DNA of 6,437 nucleotides, taken from positions 1 to 6,437 of the forward strand of contig JAAYHT010000245.1 of NCBI GenBank assembly GCA_012735285.1, given 5' to 3'. Both the position numbers and the translations under genes were made by a program. Within the stretch, counting starts at the first letter, position 1. The number at the start of each line of letters is the position of its first letter. The notes under the pieces were generated by a model. It had not been told where the DNA came from. It did not search any database and saw only the letters and a list, made by a program, of their open reading frames with translations. Shown in pieces: positions 1 to 5,696 of this stretch. Source of the stretch: Clostridiales bacterium. GTDB lineage: Bacteria > Bacillota > Clostridia > Peptostreptococcales > Anaerovoracaceae.

Positions 1-59
1 CTTTGTCACAAATGATTGACTACTCTAGAATGATTTAAAACTATTTTCTATATTTTTTA

Positions 60-88
60 TTGCATCTATCTAACGCCTATGTTATTAT
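60..88 (+). promoter_or_regulatory. Predicted extended -10 promoter of the hydEGF operon
   Basis: The hexamer TATTAT at 83-88 differs from the TATAAT consensus at one base and is preceded by TG at 80-81, which makes an extended -10 (TGTTATTAT). A weak -35, TTGCAT at 60-65, sits 17 nt upstream and matches consensus only in its TTG. Extended -10 promoters tolerate poor -35 boxes. Transcription would begin near 95, giving a leader of about 130 nt before hydE. The surrounding 1-120 stretch is AT-rich, and I see no gene in it. This is a prediction from sequence pattern only. Confidence 0.5.
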
Positions 89-120
89 ACTAAAAAATTA
101 ATAAAAAATCGTACTGAGTT

Positions 121-216
121 TGCAAGGGTTCGTCCCGAGCAGGAAGGCGAGAGAATAGAAAACGGGTTTTCTATGTAAAACTGTCTATCCTTATGCCTTC
201 CCATAAGGATTTTTTT
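121..216 (+). ncRNA. Structured 5' leader of hydE, candidate attenuator or cis-regulatory RNA
   Basis: Four pairing elements can be read directly. (1) TGC 121-123 and GGG 126-128 pair with CCC 134-136 and GCA 139-141 around a TTCGT loop, with a small AA/GA internal loop. (2) ATAGAAAA 155-162 pairs with TTTTCTAT 167-174 around a CGGG tetraloop. (3) The terminator hairpin is at 187-210. (4) GGAAGGC 142-148 is exactly complementary to GCCTTCC 195-201, which is the terminator loop plus one stem base. Pairing 4 would form a pseudoknot with the terminator loop or compete with the terminator. Placement between promoter and hydE suggests signal-dependent readthrough of the maturation operon. It does not match any riboswitch class I recognise, and the ligand or trans-acting factor is unknown. 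Confidence 0.5.
187..216 (+). terminator. Intrinsic terminator hairpin just upstream of hydE
   Basis: A perfect 9-bp stem, ATCCTTATG (187-195) with CATAAGGAT (202-210), encloses a CCTTCC loop (196-201) and is followed by an unbroken T run through 216. The hydE ribosome binding site (GGGGAG, 219-224) begins 2 nt after the T run and the start codon is at 228. The hairpin therefore cannot be a simple end signal of an upstream gene lying clear of hydE. It fits a leader terminator that must be read through for hydE expression. Confidence 0.75.
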
Positions 217-227
217 ATGGGGAGACT

Positions 228-1271
228 ATGAAGAGATTAATCGATAAGTTAGCTACAAGGCGAATACTAGAAAAAGAAGAATTACTGCGTCTTCTCTCAA
301 ATTGTGATCAAAACAGCAGAAGCTATCTTTTTGCTAAGGCGAGAGATGTTGATGAACGCCACTTTGGCAATCAGATCTATATTCGAGGACTAATAGAACT
401 TACAAACTATTGTAAGTGTGATTGCCTGTATTGCGGCATCCGCAGAAGCAACAAGAAGGCAGAGCGTTATCGCCTTACACCGGATGAGGTGCTAAAATGC
501 TGTGAAACAGGTCATAAACTTGGCTTCCGTACTTTTGTACTTCAAGGGGGAGAAGATAGCCGTTTTTCAGATGATAGTATAGTCTCATTGATTGAATCCA
601 TCAAATCTGCCTATCCGGATTCAGCCATCACCCTTTCTCTCGGCGAAAAGAGAAAAGCTTCATATAAGAGATTCTTTGATGCTGGAGCAGACCGTTACTT
701 ATTACGCCATGAAACGGCAGATCCTATCCACTATGCCAAACTGCATCCTAATAATCAGACCCTGCAAAACAGAATGAGGTGCCTGTATGACCTTAAATCC
801 ATCGGCTACCAAGTGGGAACGGGTTTTATGGTAGGTTCTCCATATCAAACCCTAGAAAACTTGGTTAGTGACCTTCTGTTTATCCAAGACTTCCAACCTC
901 AGATGGTTGGGATTGGGCCTTTTCTACCCCATCGAGACACTCCTCTTGGTCATCAAACAAAAGGAAGTATGGAGCTCACGTTGACCATAATCGCCATCTT
1001 AAGGCTTATGATCCCTAATTTGCTGATTCCATCCACCACGGCACTGGCAACTATTCATCCAAGTGGGAGGGAGCAGGGGATTTTGGCAGGTGCCAATGTG
1101 GTCATGCCCAATCTTACGCCTACTAGTGTAAGAAAGAAATATTTACTCTATGATGATAAAGCATGTACGGATCAGGAGGCCGCAGAGGGGCTGATGGCTC
1201 TACAAGGTAGATTGAAAGCTATTGGCTACCGTATTGTTGTGAGCAGGGGCGATTTTAAGCCAATCGATTAG
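228..1271 (+). CDS. hydE: [FeFe]-hydrogenase maturase HydE, radical SAM enzyme
   Basis: HydE is a cytoplasmic radical SAM enzyme that acts on the HydG-made Fe(CO)2(CN)-cysteine synthon during assembly of the H-cluster 2Fe subcluster. The 347-residue protein has the CX3CX2C SAM-cluster motif at C62, C66 and C69 within an NYCKCDCLYCG stretch, followed by a GGED SAM-contact motif at 107-110. Length and motif position fit the family. The C-terminal auxiliary cluster motif (CX7CX2C in some HydE proteins) is degenerate: C313 is kept, but the other two positions are G321 and A324. That cluster is known to be dispensable in the family. The start at 228 is supported by GGGGAG at 219-224, although the spacing is short (3 nt). 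It is the first gene of hydE-hydG-hydF, 55 nt ahead of hydG. BioB and PylB are related, but the neighbouring genes settle the call. Confidence 0.95.
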   Translation: MKRLIDKLATRRILEKEELLRLLSNCDQNSRSYLFAKARDVDERHFGNQIYIRGLIELTNYCKCDCLYCGIRRSNKKAERYRLTPDEVLKCCETGHKLGFRTFVLQGGEDSRFSDDSIVSLIESIKSAYPDSAITLSLGEKRKASYKRFFDAGADRYLLRHETADPIHYAKLHPNNQTLQNRMRCLYDLKSIGYQVGTGFMVGSPYQTLENLVSDLLFIQDFQPQMVGIGPFLPHRDTPLGHQTKGSMELTLTIIAILRLMIPNLLIPSTTALATIHPSGREQGILAGANVVMPNLTPTSVRKKYLLYDDKACTDQEAAEGLMALQGRLKAIGYRIVVSRGDFKPID

Positions 1272-1283
1272 CATAGAAAACCT

Positions 1284-1318
1284 GGACTTTATGTCCTTCC
1301 TTTGTCTACGGAAAGGAG
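1284..1318 (+). promoter_or_regulatory. hydG ribosome binding site inside a potential hairpin
   Basis: The strong hydG ribosome binding site AAAGGAG (1312-1318) lies 8 nt before the ATG. Its AAAGGA pairs perfectly with TCCTTT at 1298-1303 across an 8-nt loop, and a further G-U pair is possible. A small upstream stem, GGAC 1284-1287 with GTCC 1293-1296, lies directly before it. Together these could hold the site closed and tune hydG translation relative to hydE. Complementarity is visible; any regulatory effect is inference. Confidence 0.4.
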
Positions 1319-1326
1319 TTTAAAAA

Positions 1327-2745
1327 ATGTATAACCCATTATCTAAAAAAGCTACCGAGTTTATCAGTAATGAAGAAATTCTAGAAACTATTGAGTATGC
1401 TCAAAAAAACAAACGAAATGCACCGCTTATTAACAGCCTCATCGAAAAAGCAAAGGAATGTAAAGGGCTTTCCCATAGGGAAGCAGCTGTTCTTCTAGAA
1501 TGCCAATTGCCTGACCAAAACGAAGAAGTTTTGAAACTAGCAAGCAAGATTAAAGAACAGATTTATGGAAATCGAATAGTTTTATTTGCACCCCTGTATT
1601 TGTCCAACTACTGCATCAATGGATGTGTTTATTGCCCTTATCATAGGCAAAACAAAAATATCCCAAGAAAGAAACTCTCTCAGGAAGAGATAACTCGAGA
1701 GGTTATAGCGCTACAGGACATGGGACACAAACGTCTAGCGCTGGAAGCTGGGGAAGATCCGGCAAACAACCCTATTGAATATATCCTAGAGAGCATTGAA
1801 ACAATATACAACATTAAACATAAAAACGGAGCTATACGAAGGGTAAATGTAAATATTGCTGCCACCACAGTTGAAGATTATCGCAAACTTAAGAATGCTG
1901 GGATCGGCACCTATATTCTTTTCCAAGAGACATATCATAAGCAGCGCTATGAGTCCCTTCACCCCACCGGCCCCAAGCATAACTATGAATACCACACAGA
2001 AGCCATGGATCGTGCCATGGAAGCAGGGATAGATGATGTAGGACTCGGAGTATTGTTTGGGCTAAACATGTATCGCTATGATTTTATAGGCTTACTGATG
2101 CATGCAGAACATCTGGAATCAAGCATGGGTGTTGGTCCTCACACCATTAGCGTTCCAAGGATCCGTCCTGCTGACGATATACAGGTGGAGGATTATAAAG
2201 ATGCTGTGACTGACGATATTTTTGCCAAAATTGTTGCCGTATTGAGGATCGCTGTTCCCTATACAGGCCTAATCATTTCCACAAGGGAATCCCAGAGGGT
2301 TCGGGAGAAGCTCTTAGATCTTGGAGTATCACAAATCAGTGGCGGATCAAAAACCAGCGTTGGTGGCTACGCCAATTCTGAACCTTTAGATGAAGAAACC
2401 GCTCAATTTGATATTAATGATCACAGAACTCTGGATGAAATCGTTGATTGGCTTTTGGGGCTAGGTTATATTCCTAGGTTCTGCACAGCCTGCTACCGTG
2501 AAGGACGTACGGGAGACCGTTTTATGAGCCTTGCCAAAACCGGTCAAATTGCGAACTGCTGCCATCCTAATGCCCTCATGACTTTAAAGGAATACTTGGA
2601 AGATTACGCTTCATCTCAGACAAAGGAGCGGGGAGATAAGGTTATAAAGCAACAAATTGTACTTATTCCAAATAAAAAAGTTCGCTCGCTGGCAGCTCAT
2701 CATTTAGCTGAAATAAGCGAAGGCTCTCGTGATTTTCGTTTTTAA
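1327..2745 (+). CDS. hydG: [FeFe]-hydrogenase maturase HydG, tyrosine lyase
   Basis: HydG is a radical SAM enzyme that cleaves tyrosine to p-cresol and dehydroglycine, then converts the latter to CO and cyanide bound to iron at its auxiliary cluster. It makes the Fe(CO)2(CN)-cysteine unit passed on to HydE. The 472-residue product has the N-terminal SAM motif CX3CX2C at C96, C100 and C103 (NYCINGCVYC), an AGED motif at 141-144, and the C-terminal auxiliary motif CX2CX22C at C386, C389 and C412. That C-terminal motif separates HydG from ThiH. Length is normal and both cluster sites are intact, so the enzyme should be active. The start at 1327 is fixed by AAAGGAG 8 nt upstream. hydF follows after 23 nt with no terminator, so the three maturases are almost certainly co-transcribed. 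Confidence 0.97.
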   Translation: MYNPLSKKATEFISNEEILETIEYAQKNKRNAPLINSLIEKAKECKGLSHREAAVLLECQLPDQNEEVLKLASKIKEQIYGNRIVLFAPLYLSNYCINGCVYCPYHRQNKNIPRKKLSQEEITREVIALQDMGHKRLALEAGEDPANNPIEYILESIETIYNIKHKNGAIRRVNVNIAATTVEDYRKLKNAGIGTYILFQETYHKQRYESLHPTGPKHNYEYHTEAMDRAMEAGIDDVGLGVLFGLNMYRYDFIGLLMHAEHLESSMGVGPHTISVPRIRPADDIQVEDYKDAVTDDIFAKIVAVLRIAVPYTGLIISTRESQRVREKLLDLGVSQISGGSKTSVGGYANSEPLDEETAQFDINDHRTLDEIVDWLLGLGYIPRFCTACYREGRTGDRFMSLAKTGQIANCCHPNALMTLKEYLEDYASSQTKERGDKVIKQQIVLIPNKKVRSLAAHHLAEISEGSRDFRF

Positions 2746-2768
2746 GGAATAGGATAGGAAGGGATAGT

Positions 2769-3959
2769 ATGAGTCTACATAAAACTACAGAAGGAAATCG
2801 TCTGCACATTGGTATATTCGGAAAACGAAACAGCGGAAAATCTTCTCTAATTAATGCATTGACCGGACAGGAGATAGCCCTAGTTTCTGACGTAGCCGGG
2901 ACTACAACTGATCCAGTTAAAAAAGCCATGGAAATTCCCGGGCTTGGTCCCTGTGTTTTCATTGATACTGCTGGCTTTGACGATGAGGGAGAGTTAGGCG
3001 GTATGCGAGTTGACAAGACAAAAAAGGTAATAGAAAAGACAGATCTTGCCTTAGTTGTTTTTTGCGATGACGACATTTCCCGGGAAATTGAATGGATCGA
3101 AGAGCTTCACCAATTAGAAACACCAGTCATAGCAGTGGTAAATAAAGCTGATATTATTACAAACGCAGAAGAACTCTGCCAATTGATCTATAAAAGCTGC
3201 GGGCTTAATCCTGTTTTAGTAAGTGCGACAAATAAAACTGGGATAGAAGAGCTACGTACTGAAATAATTCGGAAGCAACCAGAGGATTATGAGCTGGAGG
3301 AGATTACCGGAAGGCTGGCAGGGAAAGGGGACACTATTCTACTAGTGATGCCACAAGACATTGCAGCACCCAAGGGCCGCCTGATTCTGCCTCAGGTTCA
3401 GACTATCAGAGAACTATTGGATAAAAAATGCCTTGTTTTATGTGCCACCGCTGACGAAATTGATGCAGCATTAGCCGCATTGGCAAAGCCTCCTGAATTG
3501 ATTATTACAGATTCTCAAGTTTTTCCTCTGGTCTTTAGCAAGAAACCTAAAGAAAGCAAGCTGACCTCTTTTTCAATACTCTTTGCCAACTACAAGGGAG
3601 ATTTGCACCATTTCATTAGGGGAGCAAAAACTATTGATTCTCTTGATGATAATGCAAAAATCCTCATCGCGGAGGCCTGTACACATGCTCCTCTTGAGGA
3701 AGATATCGGTCGGGTTAAGATACCCGCCTTGCTTCGCCGCAATATCGGCGAAAATTTGCAAGTAGAGGTTGTTTCAGGCTCAGATTTTCCTAAGGATCTT
3801 TCGCCCTACAACCTTGTCATCCATTGTGGTGCCTGCATGTTCAACAGAAAGCACGTGCTTTCGCGGATAAGACAGGCAAAGGTTCAAGGTATACCTATTA
3901 CGAATTACGGAGTAGTACTGGCGAAATTGTCCGGTATCCTAGACCAAATCGATTACTGA
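2769..3959 (+). CDS. hydF: [FeFe]-hydrogenase maturation GTPase and scaffold HydF
   Basis: HydF is the GTPase scaffold on which the 2Fe precursor is completed before transfer to apo-hydrogenase. The N-terminal TrmE/Era-like GTPase domain shows the P-loop at 18-25 (GKRNSGKS), a TTT switch region at 45-47, DTAG at 66-69, NKAD at 125-128 and SAT at 152-154. After a middle dimerization region, the C-terminal cluster-binding domain carries C304, H306, H352, C353 and C356. This CXH-X45-HCXXC arrangement holds a [4Fe-4S] cluster with an exchangeable ligand. The length (396 residues) is ordinary. The start at 2769 is supported by GGAAGGG at 2757-2763. It is the last gene of the operon, with a terminator about 50 nt downstream. 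The combined GTPase and HCXXC domains make other Era-family GTPases very unlikely. Confidence 0.96.
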   Translation: MSLHKTTEGNRLHIGIFGKRNSGKSSLINALTGQEIALVSDVAGTTTDPVKKAMEIPGLGPCVFIDTAGFDDEGELGGMRVDKTKKVIEKTDLALVVFCDDDISREIEWIEELHQLETPVIAVVNKADIITNAEELCQLIYKSCGLNPVLVSATNKTGIEELRTEIIRKQPEDYELEEITGRLAGKGDTILLVMPQDIAAPKGRLILPQVQTIRELLDKKCLVLCATADEIDAALAALAKPPELIITDSQVFPLVFSKKPKESKLTSFSILFANYKGDLHHFIRGAKTIDSLDDNAKILIAEACTHAPLEEDIGRVKIPALLRRNIGENLQVEVVSGSDFPKDLSPYNLVIHCGACMFNRKHVLSRIRQAKVQGIPITNYGVVLAKLSGILDQIDY

Positions 3960-4011
3960 TATTACATTAACCTAAATAACAAAAGATTAAAGGAAATCAT
4001 ATAATTCCATT

Positions 4012-4030
4012 AGCCCTTCGGGGCTTTTTT
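4012..4030 (+). terminator. Intrinsic terminator of hydEGF
   Basis: AGCCC (4012-4016) pairs with GGGCT (4021-4025) around a stable TTCG tetraloop, and six T residues follow (4025-4030). The stem is short, but the C(UUCG)G loop is exceptionally stable. It lies 52 nt after the hydF stop and separates the maturation operon from the next unit, which has its own promoter. Confidence 0.85.
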
Positions 4031-4064
4031 GTTGAAAGTTTTCGCAGAATATTTTTCGGATAAG

Positions 4065-4081
4065 TGTAAAATATATTTACA
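4065..4081 (+). repeat. Inverted repeat TGTAAA-N5-TTTACA upstream of the promoter
   Basis: Two perfect 6-bp arms, TGTAAA (4065-4070) and TTTACA (4076-4081), flank ATATA. The repeat ends 8 bp before the predicted -35 box, a position where an activator or second regulator could bind. In such AT-rich DNA a chance origin is possible, so this is weaker than the downstream operator pair. Confidence 0.35.
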
Positions 4082-4089
4082 AAAAGTTG

Positions 4090-4103
4090 TTGACATATGT
4101 CAA
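4090..4103. promoter_or_regulatory. Operator 1, palindrome over the -35 box
   Basis: TTGACATATGTCAA is a perfect 14-bp palindrome covering the entire -35. Its 12-bp core recurs exactly at 4126-4137. Location and duplication imply a site for a dimeric repressor. The regulator is not in the window and I cannot name it with confidence. Confidence 0.7.
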
Positions 4104-4117
4104 ATACTTAGTAAAAT
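4090..4117 (+). promoter_or_regulatory. Predicted sigma-A promoter of the DUF5320/NifX/ATPase unit
   Basis: A perfect -35 TTGACA (4090-4095) is followed after 16 nt by TAAAAT (4112-4117), one mismatch from the -10 consensus. Predicted transcription start is near 4124, leaving a leader of about 37 nt before the ribosome binding site and start at 4161. The -35 is embedded in the palindrome TTGACATATGTCAA, so regulator binding there should block RNA polymerase. Confidence 0.75.
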
Positions 4118-4125
4118 GAAATTGA

Positions 4126-4137
4126 TGACATATGTCA
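4126..4137. promoter_or_regulatory. Operator 2, palindrome at the predicted transcription start
   Basis: TGACATATGTCA is a perfect 12-bp palindrome identical to the core of operator 1. The centres of the two sites are 35 bp apart. It lies just after the predicted start of transcription and 9 nt before the AGGAGG ribosome binding site, a classic repressor position. Confidence 0.7.
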
Positions 4138-4160
4138 ATAACCTTGAGGAGGTGAATAGG

Positions 4161-4448
4161 ATGCCAAGGGGAGATGGAACTGGTCCAATGGGCGATGGAC
4201 CAATGACGGGAAGAGGTTTAGGATTTTGTTCTGGTTCTGACGTATTAAAGTATGGAGCAGGACTTGGGCTTGGGTTAGGGTTAGGCTTAGCTCAAAAATT
4301 TGGAATTGGTAGAGGTCTTGGCAGAGGAGTTAGAACAAGTAGGTTAACCTCCAAAACAAGAAAAGAAAAGATAGAAATGTTAAAAAAGGAAAGGGAGATT
4401 TTACAAAAACGCCTAAAAGATATTGATAAACAATTAAAAAAATTGTAA
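4161..4448 (+). CDS. Small Gly-rich DUF5320-type protein
   Basis: This 95-residue protein begins MPRGDGTGPMGDGPMTGRG, the hallmark N-terminus of DUF5320 proteins. These are found in anaerobic bacteria and archaea beside NifX-like and MinD-type ATPase genes, and their function is unknown. A Gly-rich middle follows, with five consecutive Gly-Leu pairs (residues 34-43) and several Gly-Arg pairs. The C-terminus (about 65-95) is a charged Lys/Glu/Leu helix with coiled-coil character. There is one cysteine, C23, and no signal peptide or clear membrane span. I chose the start at 4161 because of AGGAGGTGA at 4147-4155 and the family N-terminus; an in-frame TTG at 4029 would place both operators inside the gene. 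First gene of its unit, 18 nt before the NifX-like gene. A partner or adaptor role is inference only. Confidence 0.85.
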   Translation: MPRGDGTGPMGDGPMTGRGLGFCSGSDVLKYGAGLGLGLGLGLAQKFGIGRGLGRGVRTSRLTSKTRKEKIEMLKKEREILQKRLKDIDKQLKKL

Positions 4449-4466
4449 ACATGGAGGTTTGTTTGT

Positions 4467-4832
4467 ATGAAAATAGCTATTCCAATAGAGGAGAAAAATA
4501 TTGAGACTAATGTATGCCCATCCTTCGGACGCACTCCCTACTTTCTTATCTACAACACAGATACTAAAGAAAGCGAATTTATTGACAATAGTGCGGCGGA
4601 AAGCTCAGGTGGTGCTGGGATAAAGGCAGCACAAATAATTGTAGACAAAGAAGCAGATGTTTTACTTACACCTCGTTTAGGGTCAAATGCTGCTGATACA
4701 CTTAAAGCTGCTGAAATTGAAATATATAAAACAAAATCTGGTTCGGCCAAAGATAATATTGACGCATTTATTGCAGGTGAACTCTCGGTTCTTAAAGAAA
4801 TACATGCTGGATTCCATGGGCAGGGGCGGTAA
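4467..4832 (+). CDS. NifX/NifB-C-like dinitrogenase Fe-Mo cofactor family protein
   Basis: This 121-residue protein is a single free-standing domain of the family that includes NifX, NafY and the C-terminus of NifB, which bind Fe-S or Fe-Mo cofactor precursors in nitrogen fixers. Visible signatures are the MKIAIPIE opening strand, the CPSFGRTPYF motif (C17 to F26) where many members have SPHFGR, the GGAGIKAAQ segment, and a short His/Gly-rich tail (H113, H117). It is in the operon between DUF5320 and the ATPases; the start is fixed by GGAGG at 4453-4457. No nif gene is nearby and such proteins are common in non-diazotrophic anaerobes, so a role in nitrogenase is not implied. A small metal-cluster carrier, similar to orange protein, is the likeliest reading. 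Domain assignment is firm; ligand and role are inference. Confidence 0.88.
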   Translation: MKIAIPIEEKNIETNVCPSFGRTPYFLIYNTDTKESEFIDNSAAESSGGAGIKAAQIIVDKEADVLLTPRLGSNAADTLKAAEIEIYKTKSGSAKDNIDAFIAGELSVLKEIHAGFHGQGR

Positions 4833-4838
4833 TTAATT

Positions 4839-5696
4839 ATGAAAATAGCTGTACTAAGCGGCAAAGGTGGAGCAGGAAAAACGCTAGTGTCGGTAAATTT
4901 GGCTGCGGTTGAGCAAGAATCAGCCTATATAGATTGTGATATTGAGGAGCCTAATGGATATCTTTTCTTTAAACCAAAGGACGTTTCAGTAGAAGAAATA
5001 TCAGTGAAAATACCAGTAGTGGACAATGAACTCAGTAATGGTTGCCGAAAGTGTGTAGAGTTCTGTAATTATAACGCCCTTGCCTTCATAAAAGACAAAT
5101 TGCTCATCTTTGATGAGATTTGTCATTCCTGTGGAGGTTGTGTTTTGCTTTGCCCTGAAAAGGCATTAACAGAGAAAGATAAGGTTATTGGCAAAGTGGA
5201 AAAAGGAGCTTCTGAACAAGTAACAGTCTACACGGGAATATTAAATATTGGTGAGGCTTCAGGAATCCCTATCATAGATAATCTGATAGAAAAAAGCAGG
5301 TCATCAGATCAGTTAACTGTTATAGACTGTCCCCCTGGTAGCGCATGTAGTGTAATAGAAAGCATAAAAGATGCTGACTATTGTATTTTAGTAGCAGAGC
5401 CTACACTGTTTGGGGTTCATAATCTTAATATGGTTTATGAACTTGTTAAGTTGTTTAATAAACCATTTGGGGCGGTTCTAAACAAATGCCTTGATGGAGA
5501 AAACCCGGCAAAAGAATTTTGCATAGAAAAAGGAATTAAGATTCTAGCTAAGATTCCCTTTGATAATGATCTTGGAATGCTGACTTCTAATGCAGAAATA
5601 GCTGCTAGAAAAAGTGATAGATTTAAAGATTTGTTTTCTGATCTGCTAGATATGGTAAAAAAGGAGGCTCAGAATGAAGCAGTTACTAAATCTTAG
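4839..5696 (+). CDS. MinD/Mrp-type P-loop ATPase with inserted ferredoxin domain, copy 1
   Basis: This 285-residue SIMIBI-class ATPase starts with a deviant Walker A, SGKGGAGKT (7-15), containing signature K9 and catalytic K14. It has the Walker A' stretch at IDCDIEEPNG (31-40) and switch II DCPPG at 163-167. A ferredoxin-like insert occupies about 62-110. Its second cluster motif is complete (C95, C98, C101, C105-P). The first has only C69, C72 and C76, with Ser66 where the leading cysteine is expected. A GEASGIP segment (138-144) follows the insert, typical of one of the two paralogue classes. Such ATPases are thought to load or transfer Fe-S or metal clusters, by analogy with Mrp/NBP35. 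It lies 6 nt after the NifX-like gene with a modest AGGGGCGG site, and overlaps copy 2 by 23 nt, suggesting coupled synthesis and perhaps a heterodimer. Substrate unknown. Confidence 0.9.
   Translation: MKIAVLSGKGGAGKTLVSVNLAAVEQESAYIDCDIEEPNGYLFFKPKDVSVEEISVKIPVVDNELSNGCRKCVEFCNYNALAFIKDKLLIFDEICHSCGGCVLLCPEKALTEKDKVIGKVEKGASEQVTVYTGILNIGEASGIPIIDNLIEKSRSSDQLTVIDCPPGSACSVIESIKDADYCILVAEPTLFGVHNLNMVYELVKLFNKPFGAVLNKCLDGENPAKEFCIEKGIKILAKIPFDNDLGMLTSNAEIAARKSDRFKDLFSDLLDMVKKEAQNEAVTKS

Noticed and set aside
2..12. TTTGT-C-ACAAA palindrome at the left edge as a regulator site
   Set aside because: It is short, AT-rich and about 50 bp upstream of the -35, and does not match a regulator consensus I can name.
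187..216. Reading this hairpin as the terminator of an upstream gene
   Set aside because: It sits 11 nt before the hydE start, after a plausible hydE promoter, and no coding sequence is visible in 1-186.
95..216. Assignment of the hydE leader to a known riboswitch class (cyclic di-GMP, cobalamin, SAM, THF, NiCo, molybdenum cofactor)
   Set aside because: None of the conserved core sequences of these classes that I remember is present, so I left the class open.
193..231. A 12-codon open frame (ATG 193) running through the leader terminator and ending in TGA that overlaps the hydE ATG
   Set aside because: There is no ribosome binding site before ATG 193, and the frame is largely built from the terminator hairpin and T run. 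A leader peptide cannot be excluded but is not supported.
1291..1323. A 10-codon open frame ending 3 nt before the hydG start
   Set aside because: No Shine-Dalgarno sequence precedes it, and its sequence is explained by the CCTTCC and ribosome binding site hairpin elements.
2663..3076. 137-residue open frame on the minus strand across the hydG-hydF junction
   Set aside because: It lies opposite conserved HydG C-terminal and HydF GTPase coding sequence, and is a shadow frame.
4029..4160. N-terminal extension of the DUF5320 protein from a TTG at 4029
   Set aside because: It would start inside the terminator T run and translate the promoter and both operators. The strong AGGAGGTGA and the family-type MPRGDGTGP start at 4161 are decisive.
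4467..4832. Calling the NifX-like gene a nitrogen fixation gene
   Set aside because: It is a stand-alone domain with no nifH, D, K, E, N or B in the window, and such proteins are common in anaerobes that do not fix nitrogen.
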